DNA of 51,916 nt from CAADGU01 sp964581605. GTDB taxonomy: Bacteria > Chloroflexota > Anaerolineae > Promineifilales > Promineifilaceae. The notes under the pieces were generated by a model. That model was not told where the DNA came from, ran no database searches, and saw only the letters and a list, made by a program, of their open reading frames with translations. The DNA is taken from positions 1 to 51,916 of the forward strand of contig CAZOPF010000033.1 in NCBI GenBank assembly GCA_964581605.1, written 5' to 3'. The translations under genes were made by a program, and so were the position numbers. Positions 1 through 8,473 of this stretch are shown here, one piece after another (the first letter of the stretch is position 1; every line of letters starts with the position of its first letter).

Positions 1-383
1 GTGTCGCCGGTCATGACGACGGCAAAGGCGGCCTTGGCGCGTTCATAGAAGGCGAAGCGTTCGATGAACTGAATGGGCGGCGTGCCGGGGCTGTGGCTGT
101 CCAGTAAGGTCTGGTAACCAGACGCAACGGCGGGATCGGCCGTATCACCGGCCACCGGAGCCATCATCACCACCGGGTCGGGCACGTAGCTATCCAGGGC
201 AAACAGGGGCAGGATGGCAGCCAACAGATCATCAATGCGCAAGCCGTCCGCACGGATGACCAGCGGATTGACAGTATGGCCGGGAAAGTGGGCATCGGCC
301 AACACAATGTCGTCGCCATGCCCCATCCGGTAAAGGGCGGCCAGCAGTTCCGGGCTGAAGAGGGGGGAAATACCTTTTAACAT
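1..383 (-). CDS. fucU: L-fucose mutarotase FucU/RbsD family (3' end cut by window)
   Basis: This gene reads leftward from ATG at 383 and runs off the window edge with no stop, so the C-terminus is missing. The visible 127 residues begin MLKGISPLFSPELL and contain the family core MGHGDDIVLADAHFP, with the conserved catalytic-type His22 and Asp30. In known FucU proteins this cytosolic enzyme interconverts alpha and beta anomers of L-fucose, supplying the anomer used by the next enzyme. It is the last visible gene of the minus-strand sugar operon, 47 nt beyond fuconate dehydratase, with a hairpin repeat between them. RbsD (ribose) is the alternative family member, but the HFP signature and the fuconate dehydratase neighbour favour FucU. 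Confidence 0.88.
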   Translation of the reverse strand, partial: MLKGISPLFSPELLAALYRMGHGDDIVLADAHFPGHTVNPLVIRADGLRIDDLLAAILPLFALDSYVPDPVVMMAPVAGDTADPAVASGYQTLLDSHSPGTPPIQFIERFAFYERAKAAFAVVMTGD

Positions 384-387
384 GAGT

Positions 388-434
388 GTAGCTCGATTTT
401 CCAAATCGAGTGGCGATTTGGAAAATCGCCCTAC
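388..434. repeat. Hairpin repeat, AAATCG family, copy 1
   Basis: A perfect inverted repeat has 15-bp arms CGATTTTCCAAATCG (394-408) and CGATTTGGAAAATCG (414-428) with a 5-nt loop, flanked by GTAG/CTAC. Related copies lie at 31352-31386 and 48530-48554. The element fills the fucU-fucD gap, and its edge contains the TAG stop of fuconate dehydratase. There is no U-tract, so it is not a standard terminator. Confidence 0.85.
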
Positions 435-1723
435 TGCCAGGCACGGCCGTTGGGAAATTCGTAGTCGGCCAGGCTTTCCGGGTACATGGTGATGCTGTAG
501 CCGGGGGCAGTGGGGGGCAGGTAACGGCCGTTCCTTACCACCACCGGGTCTACAAAATGCTCATGCAAATGGTCTACATACTCCACGATGCGGTCTTCCA
601 ACGAGGCGCTGATGCAAATGTAGTCAATCATCGCCAGATGCTGCACATATTCACACAGACCCACCCCGCCCGCATGGGGACAAACCGGGACGCCAAACTT
701 CGCCGCCATCAGCATCACGGCCAGCACCTCATTCACGCCCCCCAAACGGCAGCTATCAATCTGGCAAAAGCGAATGGCCTCCGCCTGCATCAACTGCTTA
801 AAAACGACGCGGTTCTGGCAATGTTCACCGGTAGCGACGCCGATGGGAGCTACAGCACGGGCGATGCGGGCATGACCCAGCACATCATCCGGGCTGGTCG
901 GTTCTTCAATCCACCAGGGGTTAAATTCCGCCAGGTGACTCATCCATTCAATCGCCTGGTCAACGTCCCAGACCTGGTTGGCGTCCACCATCAGCTTGCG
1001 CTCAGCGCCAATTTCCCGGCGAATCAGGCGGGCGCGGCGTATATCGTCGGACAGGTCACGACCCACCTTGATTTTGAAATGGTTCCAGCCCTCTGCCACC
1101 CCTTCGCGGCAAAGGGCGGCAATCTTCTCGTCCGAGTAGCCCAGCCAGCCAGCCGAGGTGGTATAAGCCGGGTAGCCCTCCGCTTCCAGATAGGCAATCC
1201 GTTCGGCTTTGCTGGCTTCGTTGGCCTGCAACAGGGCCAGTGCTTCGGCCGGGGTAATGGCGTCGGTGATATAGCGAAAGTCAATACAGCGCACGAACTG
1301 TTCGGGGGACATATCGGCTACCAACCGCCAGAGGGGCTTACCTTCCGTTTTGGCATACAAATCCCAGACGGCATTGACGACGGCCGCTGTGGACAGGTGG
1401 ATAACCCCCTTTTCCGGCCCTACCCAGCGCAGTTGGCTGTCGCCGGTCATCATGCGCCAGAACGCCCCCATATCGGCCGTAAATGATTCCAGCGTCTTGC
1501 CCACCACCAGCGGGGCCAGTGCGTGGCAGGCTGCCACACACAGTTCAGTGCCCCGGCCAATGGTAAAGGTCAGCCCGTGCCCTTCCAGGCCACTGTCTGT
1601 ATGCAAGACAACGTAAGCGGCCGAATAATCGGGGTCTGGATGCATGGCGTCCGAGCCGTCATGGGCCTGAGAAGTGGGAAAGCGAATGTCGCGAGCGGTT
1701 AAGTGAGTGATGGTGATGGTCAT
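431..1723 (-). CDS. fucD: L-fuconate dehydratase (enolase superfamily)
   Basis: The 430-residue length matches the fuconate dehydratase family (about 440). The N-terminus carries HDGSDAMHPDPDYSAAYV, highly characteristic of that family. In the barrel domain the KxK pair is Lys217/Lys219 (FKIKVG), the metal ligands are Asp247 (MVDANQ), Glu274 (WIEEP) and Glu300 (GEHCQN), and the catalytic His is His350 (PHAGG). The enzyme would dehydrate L-fuconate to 2-keto-3-deoxy-L-fuconate in the cytosol. It starts at ATG 1723 without a clear Shine-Dalgarno sequence, just after a repeat hairpin. The operon context (FAH hydrolase, SDR, FucU) supports L-fucose or a close 6-deoxyhexose/pentose as the source sugar. 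Confidence 0.93.
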   Translation of the reverse strand: MTITITHLTARDIRFPTSQAHDGSDAMHPDPDYSAAYVVLHTDSGLEGHGLTFTIGRGTELCVAACHALAPLVVGKTLESFTADMGAFWRMMTGDSQLRWVGPEKGVIHLSTAAVVNAVWDLYAKTEGKPLWRLVADMSPEQFVRCIDFRYITDAITPAEALALLQANEASKAERIAYLEAEGYPAYTTSAGWLGYSDEKIAALCREGVAEGWNHFKIKVGRDLSDDIRRARLIRREIGAERKLMVDANQVWDVDQAIEWMSHLAEFNPWWIEEPTSPDDVLGHARIARAVAPIGVATGEHCQNRVVFKQLMQAEAIRFCQIDSCRLGGVNEVLAVMLMAAKFGVPVCPHAGGVGLCEYVQHLAMIDYICISASLEDRIVEYVDHLHEHFVDPVVVRNGRYLPPTAPGYSITMYPESLADYEFPNGRAWQ

Positions 1724-1735
1724 GGTTATCTAAAG

Positions 1736-1801
1736 AGATTGAGAGATTAAGAGATTAGGAGACTGGATAATCTCCTAATCCCCCAATCTCCTAATCTCCA
1801 A
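1736..1801. repeat. GAGATTA/TAATCTC repeat hairpin
   Basis: Tandem 7-8 bp units of AGAGATT/GAGATTA type are followed by their complement (TAATCTCC units), forming a long imperfect stem-loop. It occupies the space between the hydrolase and fucD and supplies the last codons and TAG stop (1791-1793) of the hydrolase gene. Related elements are at 3363, 14020, 32893 and 50403. Confidence 0.8.
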
Positions 1802-2618
1802 TAATTCTACATCTATTTTCCAATCGGCCGATCCCCTCAACCTCCACCACAATGACATCGCCGTCCTGCATATAAACTTTGGGGTTACGGCCGAGACCGA
1901 CGCCGTGCGGGGTGCCGGTGAGGAGCACATCACCCGGTTCCAGGGTGAAGGCTTGCGAACAAAAGGCGATCAGGTGGGCGACGGAGAAGATCATTTCGCG
2001 GGTGTGGCTGTCTTGCATCACACGGCCGTTGAGCAGACTGCGAATGGTTAACGCTTGCGGGTCGGGAATCTCGTCGGCCGTTACCAGCGCCGGGCCAAGC
2101 GGGCAAAAGGTGTCCAGGCTTTTGCCACGCACCCATTGGCCGTCGCCCATCTGAATGTCCCGCGCACTCACATCATTAGCGGCCGTGTAACCGGCCACGT
2201 AGCTCAGTGCATCAGCTTCGCGCACCCGGCGGCAGGTACGGCCGATGACGACGGCCAGTTCCGCTTCAAAGTCTACCTCGTTGGTGAGGCTGGTTGACCA
2301 GATGATGTCGCTGCCGGGGTGGGTGATGGTGGTGGTGAACTTGGAAAAGAGCAACGGCCGTTCCGGGATTGGTGTATTCGTTTCGCGGCAGTGATCCAGG
2401 TAGTTGAGGCCAACGCAGACGATTTTGCCGGGACGGCCGAGAGGGGCGAGCAGCGTCACGTCCGCCAGCGGGATCAGGCTGTTGCTTGCCACCGCAGGTT
2501 TGCCGGTCAGCACATCTTGCCAGCTATGTTCGGCTGGCCGGATGGTCTGGTCGTCGAGCAGACCAAAGGTTGGTTGCCCCTGTCGGTAGTCGGGGTGGCT
2601 GAACTGAACCCACTTCAT
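1791..2618 (-). CDS. Fumarylacetoacetate hydrolase family protein, probable 2,4-diketo-3-deoxy-L-fuconate hydrolase
   Basis: A 275-residue FAH-fold protein. The N-terminus is the short FAH leader domain (MKWVQFSH), followed by CVGLNYLDHCRE, the FSKF and EVDFEAELAVVIG motifs with metal-binding glutamates, NDVSARDIQ, and LLTGTPHGVG near the C-terminus. FAH-family enzymes in fuconate operons cleave a diketo-acid to pyruvate plus L-lactate, and the substrate here is inferred from the neighbours. The start at ATG 2618 overlaps the upstream SDR stop (ATGA), so the two are translationally coupled. The last residues, RCRIIGD and the stop, lie in repeat DNA, so the C-terminal tail is probably repeat-derived. 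Confidence 0.88.
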   Translation of the reverse strand: MKWVQFSHPDYRQGQPTFGLLDDQTIRPAEHSWQDVLTGKPAVASNSLIPLADVTLLAPLGRPGKIVCVGLNYLDHCRETNTPIPERPLLFSKFTTTITHPGSDIIWSTSLTNEVDFEAELAVVIGRTCRRVREADALSYVAGYTAANDVSARDIQMGDGQWVRGKSLDTFCPLGPALVTADEIPDPQALTIRSLLNGRVMQDSHTREMIFSVAHLIAFCSQAFTLEPGDVLLTGTPHGVGLGRNPKVYMQDGDVIVVEVEGIGRLENRCRIIGD

Positions 2619-3342
2619 GCCGTCACTCCTTCCTTTGCCAGACGGCCGTCCGCCAGCGCCTGCCGAAAATGGGTTATCGTCTNNNNNNNNNNNNNNNNNN
2701 NNNNNNNNNNNNNNNNNNNNNNNNNNNNNNNNNNNNNNNNNNNNNNNNNNNNNNNNNNNNNNNNNNNNNNNNNNNNNNNNNNTCGCGGCCGGGGCCGTAG
2801 ATGGTGTACGGCCGTAAGCCAATACTCGCCAGCCCATCATCCTGCCAGTAGATACGGGCCGTGCCTTCGTTGGCCTGTTTGTAGACGCCGTAATGATTGT
2901 GGGGGTGTAAGGGGGCGTCATGGGGCAGCAAAGGAGCGTTGTATTCTTCCTGACGGCCGTAGACGGCCACACTGCTGGCATACACAAGCTGACCAATGCC
3001 CGCCTTTTTGGCCGCTTCAAAGACGTTGACCGTGCCCACCACATTGACGGCCGCGCCCAATGGTGGGTTGGCCCGGCAGAAGGGGACTTGCAGCGCAGCC
3101 AGGTGAATGATGTGGGTGGCTCCGGCATCGGCGACAGAGCGGGTAACTACGGCCGTGTCCGTAATATCGCCGTACACAAAAGCAGCTTGCGCGATTTCAG
3201 CCGGGGTCATAATCAGTTCCAGCCGGTGGCGGTCATGGCTCAGGTCAAAGACCGTCACCGAAACCCCTTCCTGCACCAGGTTCCGAATAACCCAGGCCCC
3301 AATACAGCCCATTCCGCCGGTGATAAAAAAATGCTCTGACAT
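2615..3342 (-). CDS. NAD(P)-dependent epimerase/dehydratase-type SDR (interrupted by scaffold gap)
   Basis: The N-terminal part is an extended short-chain dehydrogenase: Rossmann motif TGGMGCIG at residues 8-15, and the catalytic pair Tyr151/Lys155 in YGVYK. A 100-N gap interrupts it after IYGPG. Beyond the gap one frame reads THFRQALADGRLAKEG and ends in TGA overlapping the hydrolase start. That is a plausible SDR C-terminus, but it is not in frame with the N-terminal part through 100 bases, so the gap length is arbitrary. About 60 residues more than fit in the gap are expected. Start chosen: ATG 3342, with GGGA six bases upstream, rather than the TTG three bases earlier. In this operon it may oxidise fucose or 2-keto-3-deoxyfuconate; the substrate is not proven. 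Confidence 0.8.
2683..2782. other. Assembly gap (100 N) in SDR gene
   Basis: Exactly 100 unknown bases, the conventional length for a scaffold gap of unknown size. The reading frame does not continue through it. Confidence 0.98.
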
Positions 3343-3362
3343 CAAGAATCCCTTTGCGTTAT

Positions 3363-3422
3363 GAGAGATTGGAGATTAGAGATTGTTCAATCTCCAGTCT
3401 CTAATCTCCAATCTCCAATCTC
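3363..3422. repeat. GAGATTA/TAATCTC repeat hairpin
   Basis: Units GAGATTGGAGATTAGAGATT are followed by their complement, making a stem-loop between the permease and SDR genes. The permease TGA stop (3421-3423) sits on its edge. Same family as 1736-1801. Confidence 0.8.
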
Positions 3423-4446
3423 ACTTTATCGCCCCAATCAACAAACCACGCGAAATATACCGTTCCAACAAGATAGCCACAATGATCACCGGAATGATCA
3501 TGATCAAAATCAATACCGACATATACCACCACTGCGGCCCGCGCACCGCGTTTTGGGCGGCAATGACGTAAGGCAGGGTTTGCGCTTTGGCGCTGGAAAG
3601 GAACAGCGCCAGCAAATACTCATTCCAGGTGAAAACAAGGACAAAAAGAAAGGTAGCCACCAGACCAGGCACAGAAAGCGGCAAAACGATATGGGTAAAG
3701 ATGCGATACCGCGAAGCGCCATCAATGGCCGCACACTCTTCCAGTTCTATGGGGATCGTCAGGAAATAGTCGCGCATCAGCCAGACGACAATGGGCAGAT
3801 TAACGGTAACGTAGGTGATGATCAACGCCGCGTGTGTATCAAGCATACCCAGTTGGAGAAAGAGAACGTAGATAGGGATGATGACGGCAATGGGCGGCAA
3901 GATGCGCTGTGAGATCATCCAAAAGGCAATGTCCTCATTACCCAGCGCCCGCCGAAAACGACGGCCGATGGTGAACAGCAGCACCATAAACAGGGCAAAG
4001 GTAGATGGCAGGGCAATTTGCCAGGGTACCCCCAGATAAATGGCGGCGGTCGCCAGCGCCAGGCAGCCGATAAAGGTGACAATGGCGCCGACGCGCGGCT
4101 GGTATTTGAAACGTGCCAGGGCATAGGCGCTGGCCGAACCAAGAATCAACGCCAGGAGGGCACTCAGTGGGCCAACCAGGAGCGTGTTGGCGTAGGTACG
4201 GGTTGTGTCATGGCTCAGATCGCCCAGCAGAATGTAATACCAGGGTTCACTCGTCGGCTTAAAGTCCAGAAAGGGCACGTAAAAGGGGCCTTCATGCACC
4301 TGGATGGGGCTTTTTAAGGAGGTGACGACGAGCCAGTAAAGGGGAAAGAGCACCACCAGCGTCCAGGCGCCCAAAATCAGGTAAGAGACAAACGCTCCGG
4401 CTGGAGAGGGCTTATAGGGCGAGCGGCGTTGAAAATATTGGTTCAT
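3421..4446 (-). CDS. Carbohydrate ABC transporter permease, MalG type
   Basis: A 341-residue inner-membrane subunit. An N-terminal membrane segment (YLILGAWTLVVLFPLYWLVV) is followed by about five more, and the cytoplasmic coupling loop is EECAAIDGASRYRIFTHIVL, the EAA motif that contacts the ATPase. It is somewhat longer than the usual 270-300 residues because of an extra hydrophobic stretch near residues 130-165 (FIGCLALATAAIYLGV), a region with two additional possible membrane helices. It starts 6 nt after the partner permease stop, so the two are co-transcribed and would form the heterodimeric channel. No ATPase gene is in the operon, so a shared MsmX/UgpC-like ATPase must come from elsewhere. 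Confidence 0.92.
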   Translation of the reverse strand: MNQYFQRRSPYKPSPAGAFVSYLILGAWTLVVLFPLYWLVVTSLKSPIQVHEGPFYVPFLDFKPTSEPWYYILLGDLSHDTTRTYANTLLVGPLSALLALILGSASAYALARFKYQPRVGAIVTFIGCLALATAAIYLGVPWQIALPSTFALFMVLLFTIGRRFRRALGNEDIAFWMISQRILPPIAVIIPIYVLFLQLGMLDTHAALIITYVTVNLPIVVWLMRDYFLTIPIELEECAAIDGASRYRIFTHIVLPLSVPGLVATFLFVLVFTWNEYLLALFLSSAKAQTLPYVIAAQNAVRGPQWWYMSVLILIMIIPVIIVAILLERYISRGLLIGAIK

Positions 4447-4452
4447 CAGGTC

Positions 4453-5610
4453 TTATCGTTCAATTAACACCTGCTGCCGGATCAGATGCACAAAAGCAAC
4501 GGCAAAAAAGGTGACGATAAATAAAAGCATGTAGGCCAGCGCGGCCGAATTGCCCAGGTCAAAGGTGCGCCAGGAGATGAAGGCGTGCAGGGTCAAGGAT
4601 TCGGTGGCTGTGCCGGGGCCGCCATTGGTCATAATGTTGGGCAGGTCAATAATTTTGAACGCTTCAATCATGCGAATGAGCAGCAGGGCCAGGCTGATGG
4701 GCAGGATGGCCGGCCAGGTAATATGGCGGAAAATTTGCCAGGGGGAAGCCCCATCCACTGTCGCCGCCTCCACCGCATCAACGGGCTGGCTCTCCAGGGC
4801 GGCCAGCAAGACGATAAACATGAAAGGCGTCCACTGCCAGGTGTCGGCCAGGATGATGGCCAGCCGTGCGCCCCAGGGGCTGGTGACCCAGGAGAAGTCG
4901 GCCAGCCCCACGGCCAGCCAGATGGGCACCAATGGCCCTTTGCCGGTATCGGTGATCATGCGGAACATGTAGGCCACACCGACGGGGGTGATCATCATGG
5001 GCAGCAGAAAGACGACGCGGAAGAAGCGGCGGCCTTTGATGTCCTGTACGGTTAGCAGCGCCAGCCCCAGGCCAAGGCAGTATTGCAGGGTGATACCGGC
5101 GAAAACGAAAACCAGGGTGATGCCGAGGCTGCCCAGACGGCCGCCAGGGGTCATGGTGCGTAGTAACAGCCAGGCCAGGGCAGCGGAGCCAACGATGAAG
5201 AGGAGTCGCCCGATGAGGCCGCTGAAGGAGAGACGGCCGTCGCGCAGGTAGCGAATGAAAAAGAGAAGAAGGGCAAAGAGGAGGGGGGTCAAGAGTGCCC
5301 AGTGTACGGCCGTCATAGGAGCCAGCACACCCAGAAAGCGGCTTTGTTCATTGCCAAACAGCAGCGCTTTGTAGTTGGCCAGACCCACAAATTCCAGGTC
5401 AAAACCACCCCGCGTAAATTGGAAGCGGCTTAAGGAAAGGTACAGCGAGAACAGTAATGGGAAAATGGATAAAAAGAGCAGCGCCAGCACCGTCGGCATC
5501 ACAAAGGCACGACTGGCCCACCGGTCAGTCTGGCCTGAGGATTTGCTTGTGGGGGCTTTGTTACCTGCTTTAGCCATGAGCCAGGTGATGGGTTTCTGGG
5601 CCACTTGCAT
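4453..5610 (-). CDS. Carbohydrate ABC transporter permease, MalF type
   Basis: A 385-residue membrane protein, the partner of the MalG-type permease. The first membrane segment (VLALLFLSIFPLLFSLYLSL) follows a polar N-terminal tail of about 35 residues. An inserted hydrophobic region lies near residues 105-175, and the EAA loop reads EAATVDGASPWQIFRHITWP near residue 290. ATG 5610 has no obvious ribosome binding site; ATG at codon 13 (MAKAG) is a possible alternative. It is preceded by an intercistronic hairpin separating it from the binding-protein gene, a common arrangement that lets the binding protein be made in excess. Confidence 0.9.
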   Translation of the reverse strand: MQVAQKPITWLMAKAGNKAPTSKSSGQTDRWASRAFVMPTVLALLFLSIFPLLFSLYLSLSRFQFTRGGFDLEFVGLANYKALLFGNEQSRFLGVLAPMTAVHWALLTPLLFALLLFFIRYLRDGRLSFSGLIGRLLFIVGSAALAWLLLRTMTPGGRLGSLGITLVFVFAGITLQYCLGLGLALLTVQDIKGRRFFRVVFLLPMMITPVGVAYMFRMITDTGKGPLVPIWLAVGLADFSWVTSPWGARLAIILADTWQWTPFMFIVLLAALESQPVDAVEAATVDGASPWQIFRHITWPAILPISLALLLIRMIEAFKIIDLPNIMTNGGPGTATESLTLHAFISWRTFDLGNSAALAYMLLFIVTFFAVAFVHLIRQQVLIER

Positions 5611-5618
5611 GTTTATTG

Positions 5619-5656
5619 AAGGGTTCGGCGTAACTTTGAGGTTACTCCGAACCCTT
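5619..5656. terminator. Intercistronic stem-loop between binding protein and permease
   Basis: Arms AAGGGTTCGGCGTAAC (5619-5634) and GTTACTCCGAACCCTT (5641-5656) pair with one mismatch around a 6-nt loop. It lies 8 nt after the binding-protein stop on the minus strand. There is no T-run, so it more likely acts as a partial terminator or 3'-end stabiliser than as a strong stop. Confidence 0.65.
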
Positions 5657-5664
5657 GTGCCAAT

Positions 5665-7377
5665 CTACTGCGATGCACCGATAGTCGCCAGATAGGCGGC
5701 GTGTTGCGCCTCCCGCCCCTGCTCGTCGCTAATGGCTTGCCAGGCATCAAAGAGAGCCTGAGCCGCCTGATCGGTATCCAGTTCACCGGCCAGGTATTGC
5801 GAGAGAATGCGATCCAGCTCTTCCTGCTGATATTGCTGATTGCCCGGAATCCGCAAATCCAGCACCATGTTGGGACTGTTCAGGCTGTCCTCGATAGCTC
5901 CCAGGTAGTTGGCCGCTTCCTCCGGGCTGAAACCGGCTTCCACCCAGGGCTGGCGGTTGAGGAATTGGGAAATGCGGTATGGGTTATAACCGCTGGCCCC
6001 AATGGTCACGTCTTCATTGGCCTGGGCCGGCGAGGCCATGTAGGAGAAGAAGGCATAAGTGGCCTCCTGAACGGTTGGGTCAGCGCCCGCGTTGACAGCC
6101 CCGGCCCAGCCACCAAAAGCGGCATACGGAGCGTAGTTAACGCCATCCACCGCATAGGGGCAGGTCTCCTCGTTGCAATCTACCAGTTCGCCTGTGGCCC
6201 GGTCTAAAACCTGGCGTGAGCCGGGTGTGATGCTGGAACCGGTGATGCCTTGGACCGACGAGTTAGCGGGATCAAGCGCCAGTGTGCCAATGTCACCCCA
6301 GTCCAGCGCCAGGGCGCAACGGCCGGAAAGGAACAGGCCGCGAATGTCACCCAACCCCAGGTTCACCTCGTCGGGTGGGCCAAATTCGGTCGAGTCCCGG
6401 TAGATTTCCAGGGCACGTTTGAAGGCAGCATTGTTGACCAACGGATCAAAGGTTTCCAGATCGAAGAAAGCACCTTGGGATGATCCCTGGCTTTGCAGGT
6501 AAGGGGCGGCAATGGTGAAAATCCACCAATAGGCCTGTTGGGCGCGCGCTTTGCTGATGCAAGAACCATAATCCGGTTCGCCGTCGCCGTTCAAGTCCTG
6601 GCCGTCAAAAGTCGCGGCCGCCGCCAGGTAATCGTCCCAGGTCTTAGGCGCCTCCAGGCCAGCTTCTTCGAACAGGTCCGTGCGGTAATACATCATGTGG
6701 AAGTCGCCATCAAGAGGGATGCTGTAGACGCTTCCCTGGTAAGAATTAAAGTCGCGGAAGAAGGGGGCTACGTCTTGCCAGTTCAACTCTTCATCAGCAT
6801 TCACCCAATCTGTCAGGTCTGCCAGGTATCCGGCCGGGGCGAAGTCCACAATCCACTGCGGCGCAAAGAGGAAACCATCAAAGCTGTTGGTGCCGGTGGC
6901 CAGGTCAGTCAAGGCTCTTTGATACAGGTCACTGTTAGGCACGGTGACGACGTTGACGGTAGCTCCCGTGAGGGCATTAAAGTCGGGGGCGCGGCGCTGT
7001 AAGGGTTCGGCCACCTGCGGGCCGACAAAGGTGAGAATGTTCACTTCAATCCCTTCATAAGGACGACTTTCTTCGGCCGGTACCTCAACCGGCACCTCCA
7101 CAACGCGGGTCACTTCCACTTGCTCGGTAACGATTTGCTCTTCCCCGGCCACTTCCACGACGCGGGTCACTTCCACTTCTTCGGTGATCGTCTCCGTTTG
7201 GGTAACAACCCGCGTCACTTCAACTGTCTCTGTTTGCGGTGTGCAGGCAAACAATAAGGCCAGCANNNNNNNNNNNNNNNNNNNNNNNNNNNNNNNNNNN
7301 NNNNNNNNNNNNNNNNNNNNNNNNNNNNNNNNNNNNNNNNNNNNNNNNNNNNNNNNNNNNNNNNNGTTTACTCTCAT
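5665..7377 (-). CDS. Carbohydrate ABC transporter substrate-binding lipoprotein (signal region in gap)
   Basis: The N-terminus is MRVN, then 100 N, then a hydrophobic end with lipobox LALLFAC, so the mature protein should be lipid-anchored at that Cys. A linker of about 55 residues follows with three VEVTRVV repeats, typical of Chloroflexota binding lipoproteins. The remaining ~450 residues are a family-1 extracellular sugar-binding protein (YLADLTDW, SIPLDGDFHMMYYRTDLFEE, PKTWDDYLAAA). It captures the sugar for the downstream permeases. The ATG at 7377 overlaps the TGA of the GntR gene (ATGA). It ends with TAG at 5665 after ATIGASQ. The specific sugar is inferred from neighbouring fuconate genes. 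Confidence 0.9.
   Translation of the reverse strand: MRVNXXXXXXXXXXXXXXXXXXXXXXXXXXXXXXXXXXLALLFACTPQTETVEVTRVVTQTETITEEVEVTRVVEVAGEEQIVTEQVEVTRVVEVPVEVPAEESRPYEGIEVNILTFVGPQVAEPLQRRAPDFNALTGATVNVVTVPNSDLYQRALTDLATGTNSFDGFLFAPQWIVDFAPAGYLADLTDWVNADEELNWQDVAPFFRDFNSYQGSVYSIPLDGDFHMMYYRTDLFEEAGLEAPKTWDDYLAAAATFDGQDLNGDGEPDYGSCISKARAQQAYWWIFTIAAPYLQSQGSSQGAFFDLETFDPLVNNAAFKRALEIYRDSTEFGPPDEVNLGLGDIRGLFLSGRCALALDWGDIGTLALDPANSSVQGITGSSITPGSRQVLDRATGELVDCNEETCPYAVDGVNYAPYAAFGGWAGAVNAGADPTVQEATYAFFSYMASPAQANEDVTIGASGYNPYRISQFLNRQPWVEAGFSPEEAANYLGAIEDSLNSPNMVLDLRIPGNQQYQQEELDRILSQYLAGELDTDQAAQALFDAWQAISDEQGREAQHAAYLATIGASQ
7266..7365. other. Assembly gap (100 N) in binding-protein signal peptide
   Basis: 100 unknown bases replace most of the signal peptide. 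The frame on both sides happens to agree, but the size is not reliable. Confidence 0.98.
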
Positions 7378-8087
7378 TCATCCACCAGCCGTTTTAATTT
7401 TTCTTCGACGTTTTCCAGGTGGGCGAGCATGGCGGCGCGGGCGGCGTCTGGATCACGGCGGGCAAGGGCGGCCACAATGCGTTGGTGATCGGCCGTGCTT
7501 TGTTCCGTGACGCCAGGCAGATGGCCGGTACGACGACGGCTTACGAGACCCAATTGGTGAATGGATTCCATCAAACGGAGCAAGATAGGGTTGCGTGCGG
7601 CCCTGGTAATTAAGATGTGGAGTTCCAGGTCGGCAAGGAGGAATAGCTCCGGGTCGTGCATACTCTGGATAGATTCCTCCAGGCAGGCCTCTAGTTCGGC
7701 AATCTCTTCGTCGGTAATGCGCTCGGCCGCCAACCCGATAATGCCCACTTCGACAATTTTGCGGGCGTCGAACAGGTCCAGGATGGCGGCGTCGTTGAGG
7801 GAAAAGACAAAATCGAGGTGCTGCACCAGTTGGGCCGTCTCTAATTCGGTGACATACGCTCCGGCACCCTGGCGAATCTCGATGACATTCATCATGGCCA
7901 GGGCGCGTAGGGCTTCACGCAGGGCAGGGCGGCCGACATTCATCATCACCGCCAATTCTCGTTCGGCCGGCAGTTTATCACCGGGCCGTAGTTGGCGGTC
8001 CTTAATCATCTGCAAGATGCGTTCGGTGATTTGTTCGGGTAGGGCGGCCCGTTCAACGGTGCCGAAGTCTGTTGGTGAATTAGTCAT
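7374..8087 (-). CDS. GntR-family (FadR subfamily) transcriptional regulator
   Basis: A 237-residue regulator. The N-terminal winged helix-turn-helix (residues ~15-80) has the classic ERELAVMMNVGRPALREALR recognition region and the wing GAGAYV. The C-terminal FCD-type all-helical ligand domain has DARKIVEVGIIGLAAE, with metal/ligand Asp and Arg, and HLPGVTEQSTADHQRIVAAL with the conserved His. Start chosen: ATG 8087. An in-frame GTG at 8132 would run through the operator and needs a longer unlikely leader. It is first in the sugar operon and probably represses it in the absence of a sugar-acid inducer by binding the palindrome at 8120-8132. The stop overlaps the start of the binding-protein gene. 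Confidence 0.92.
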   Translation of the reverse strand: MTNSPTDFGTVERAALPEQITERILQMIKDRQLRPGDKLPAERELAVMMNVGRPALREALRALAMMNVIEIRQGAGAYVTELETAQLVQHLDFVFSLNDAAILDLFDARKIVEVGIIGLAAERITDEEIAELEACLEESIQSMHDPELFLLADLELHILITRAARNPILLRLMESIHQLGLVSRRRTGHLPGVTEQSTADHQRIVAALARRDPDAARAAMLAHLENVEEKLKRLVDE

Positions 8088-8119
8088 TTTTTTTCGCCAC
8101 CAATTGGTAATGTAGTAAG

Positions 8120-8132
8120 GTGGTAAGACCAC
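8120..8132. promoter_or_regulatory. Probable GntR operator
   Basis: A perfect palindrome, GTGGT-AAG-ACCAC, lies just downstream of the predicted transcription start and upstream of the regulator gene. The form TGGTnnnACCA fits FadR-type GntR operators, and the placement would let the regulator block its own operon. Confidence 0.72.
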
Positions 8133-8141
8133 TTGACCAAT

Positions 8142-8170
8142 ATATTAGCAAAATGAGTATGGCCTGTCAA
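8142..8170 (-). promoter_or_regulatory. Sigma-70 promoter of the fucose operon
   Basis: On the minus strand, -35 TTGACA (8170-8165) and -10 TAATAT (8147-8142) are separated by exactly 17 bp, a near-consensus promoter. Transcription should start near 8135, immediately before the operator palindrome, giving a leader of about 48 nt to the regulator ATG at 8087. Confidence 0.82.
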
Positions 8171-8416
8171 CCCCGGCTGCGACTTGTACGGCCAAAAAGG
8201 TGGCGGCAACCTGGTCATCAGAAAGGTCTATGGGCGGGACAAAATCCGTTACTGGCGGCCTGGCAGCTTATCGCACCTTGTTTCCAGGGATATTCGGCGT
8301 GGTTTACTATCCACCACGTCCAGGCGGCCGCGGCCCGCAGCCGAAGGCCCGTTTTCGCATTCTCCGCCTGGCGGCCCATGTTCTACACAGAGAGTGGGAA
8401 CTGGGTAAGGCGGCAA

Positions 8417-8445
8417 ATGACAAATGGCCGCGAACCTGCTATAAC
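8417..8445 (+). promoter_or_regulatory. Sigma-70-like promoter for DUF6391 gene
   Basis: ATGACA (8417-8422) and TATAAC (8440-8445) are separated by 17 bp, each 5 of 6 to consensus. The start would fall near 8452, about 22 nt before the gene's ATG, with GGGAGG at 8463-8468 as ribosome binding site. The 8171-8416 stretch upstream shows no gene I can support. Confidence 0.68.
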
Positions 8446-8473
8446 TTGCTCCATCTCATTTTGGGAGGCGCGT

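Noticed and set aside
410..1486. Long plus-strand frame opposite fucD (358 codons)
   Set aside because: It lies antisense to a clear enolase-superfamily gene and has no recognisable domain or start signal. GC-rich codon bias creates such frames.
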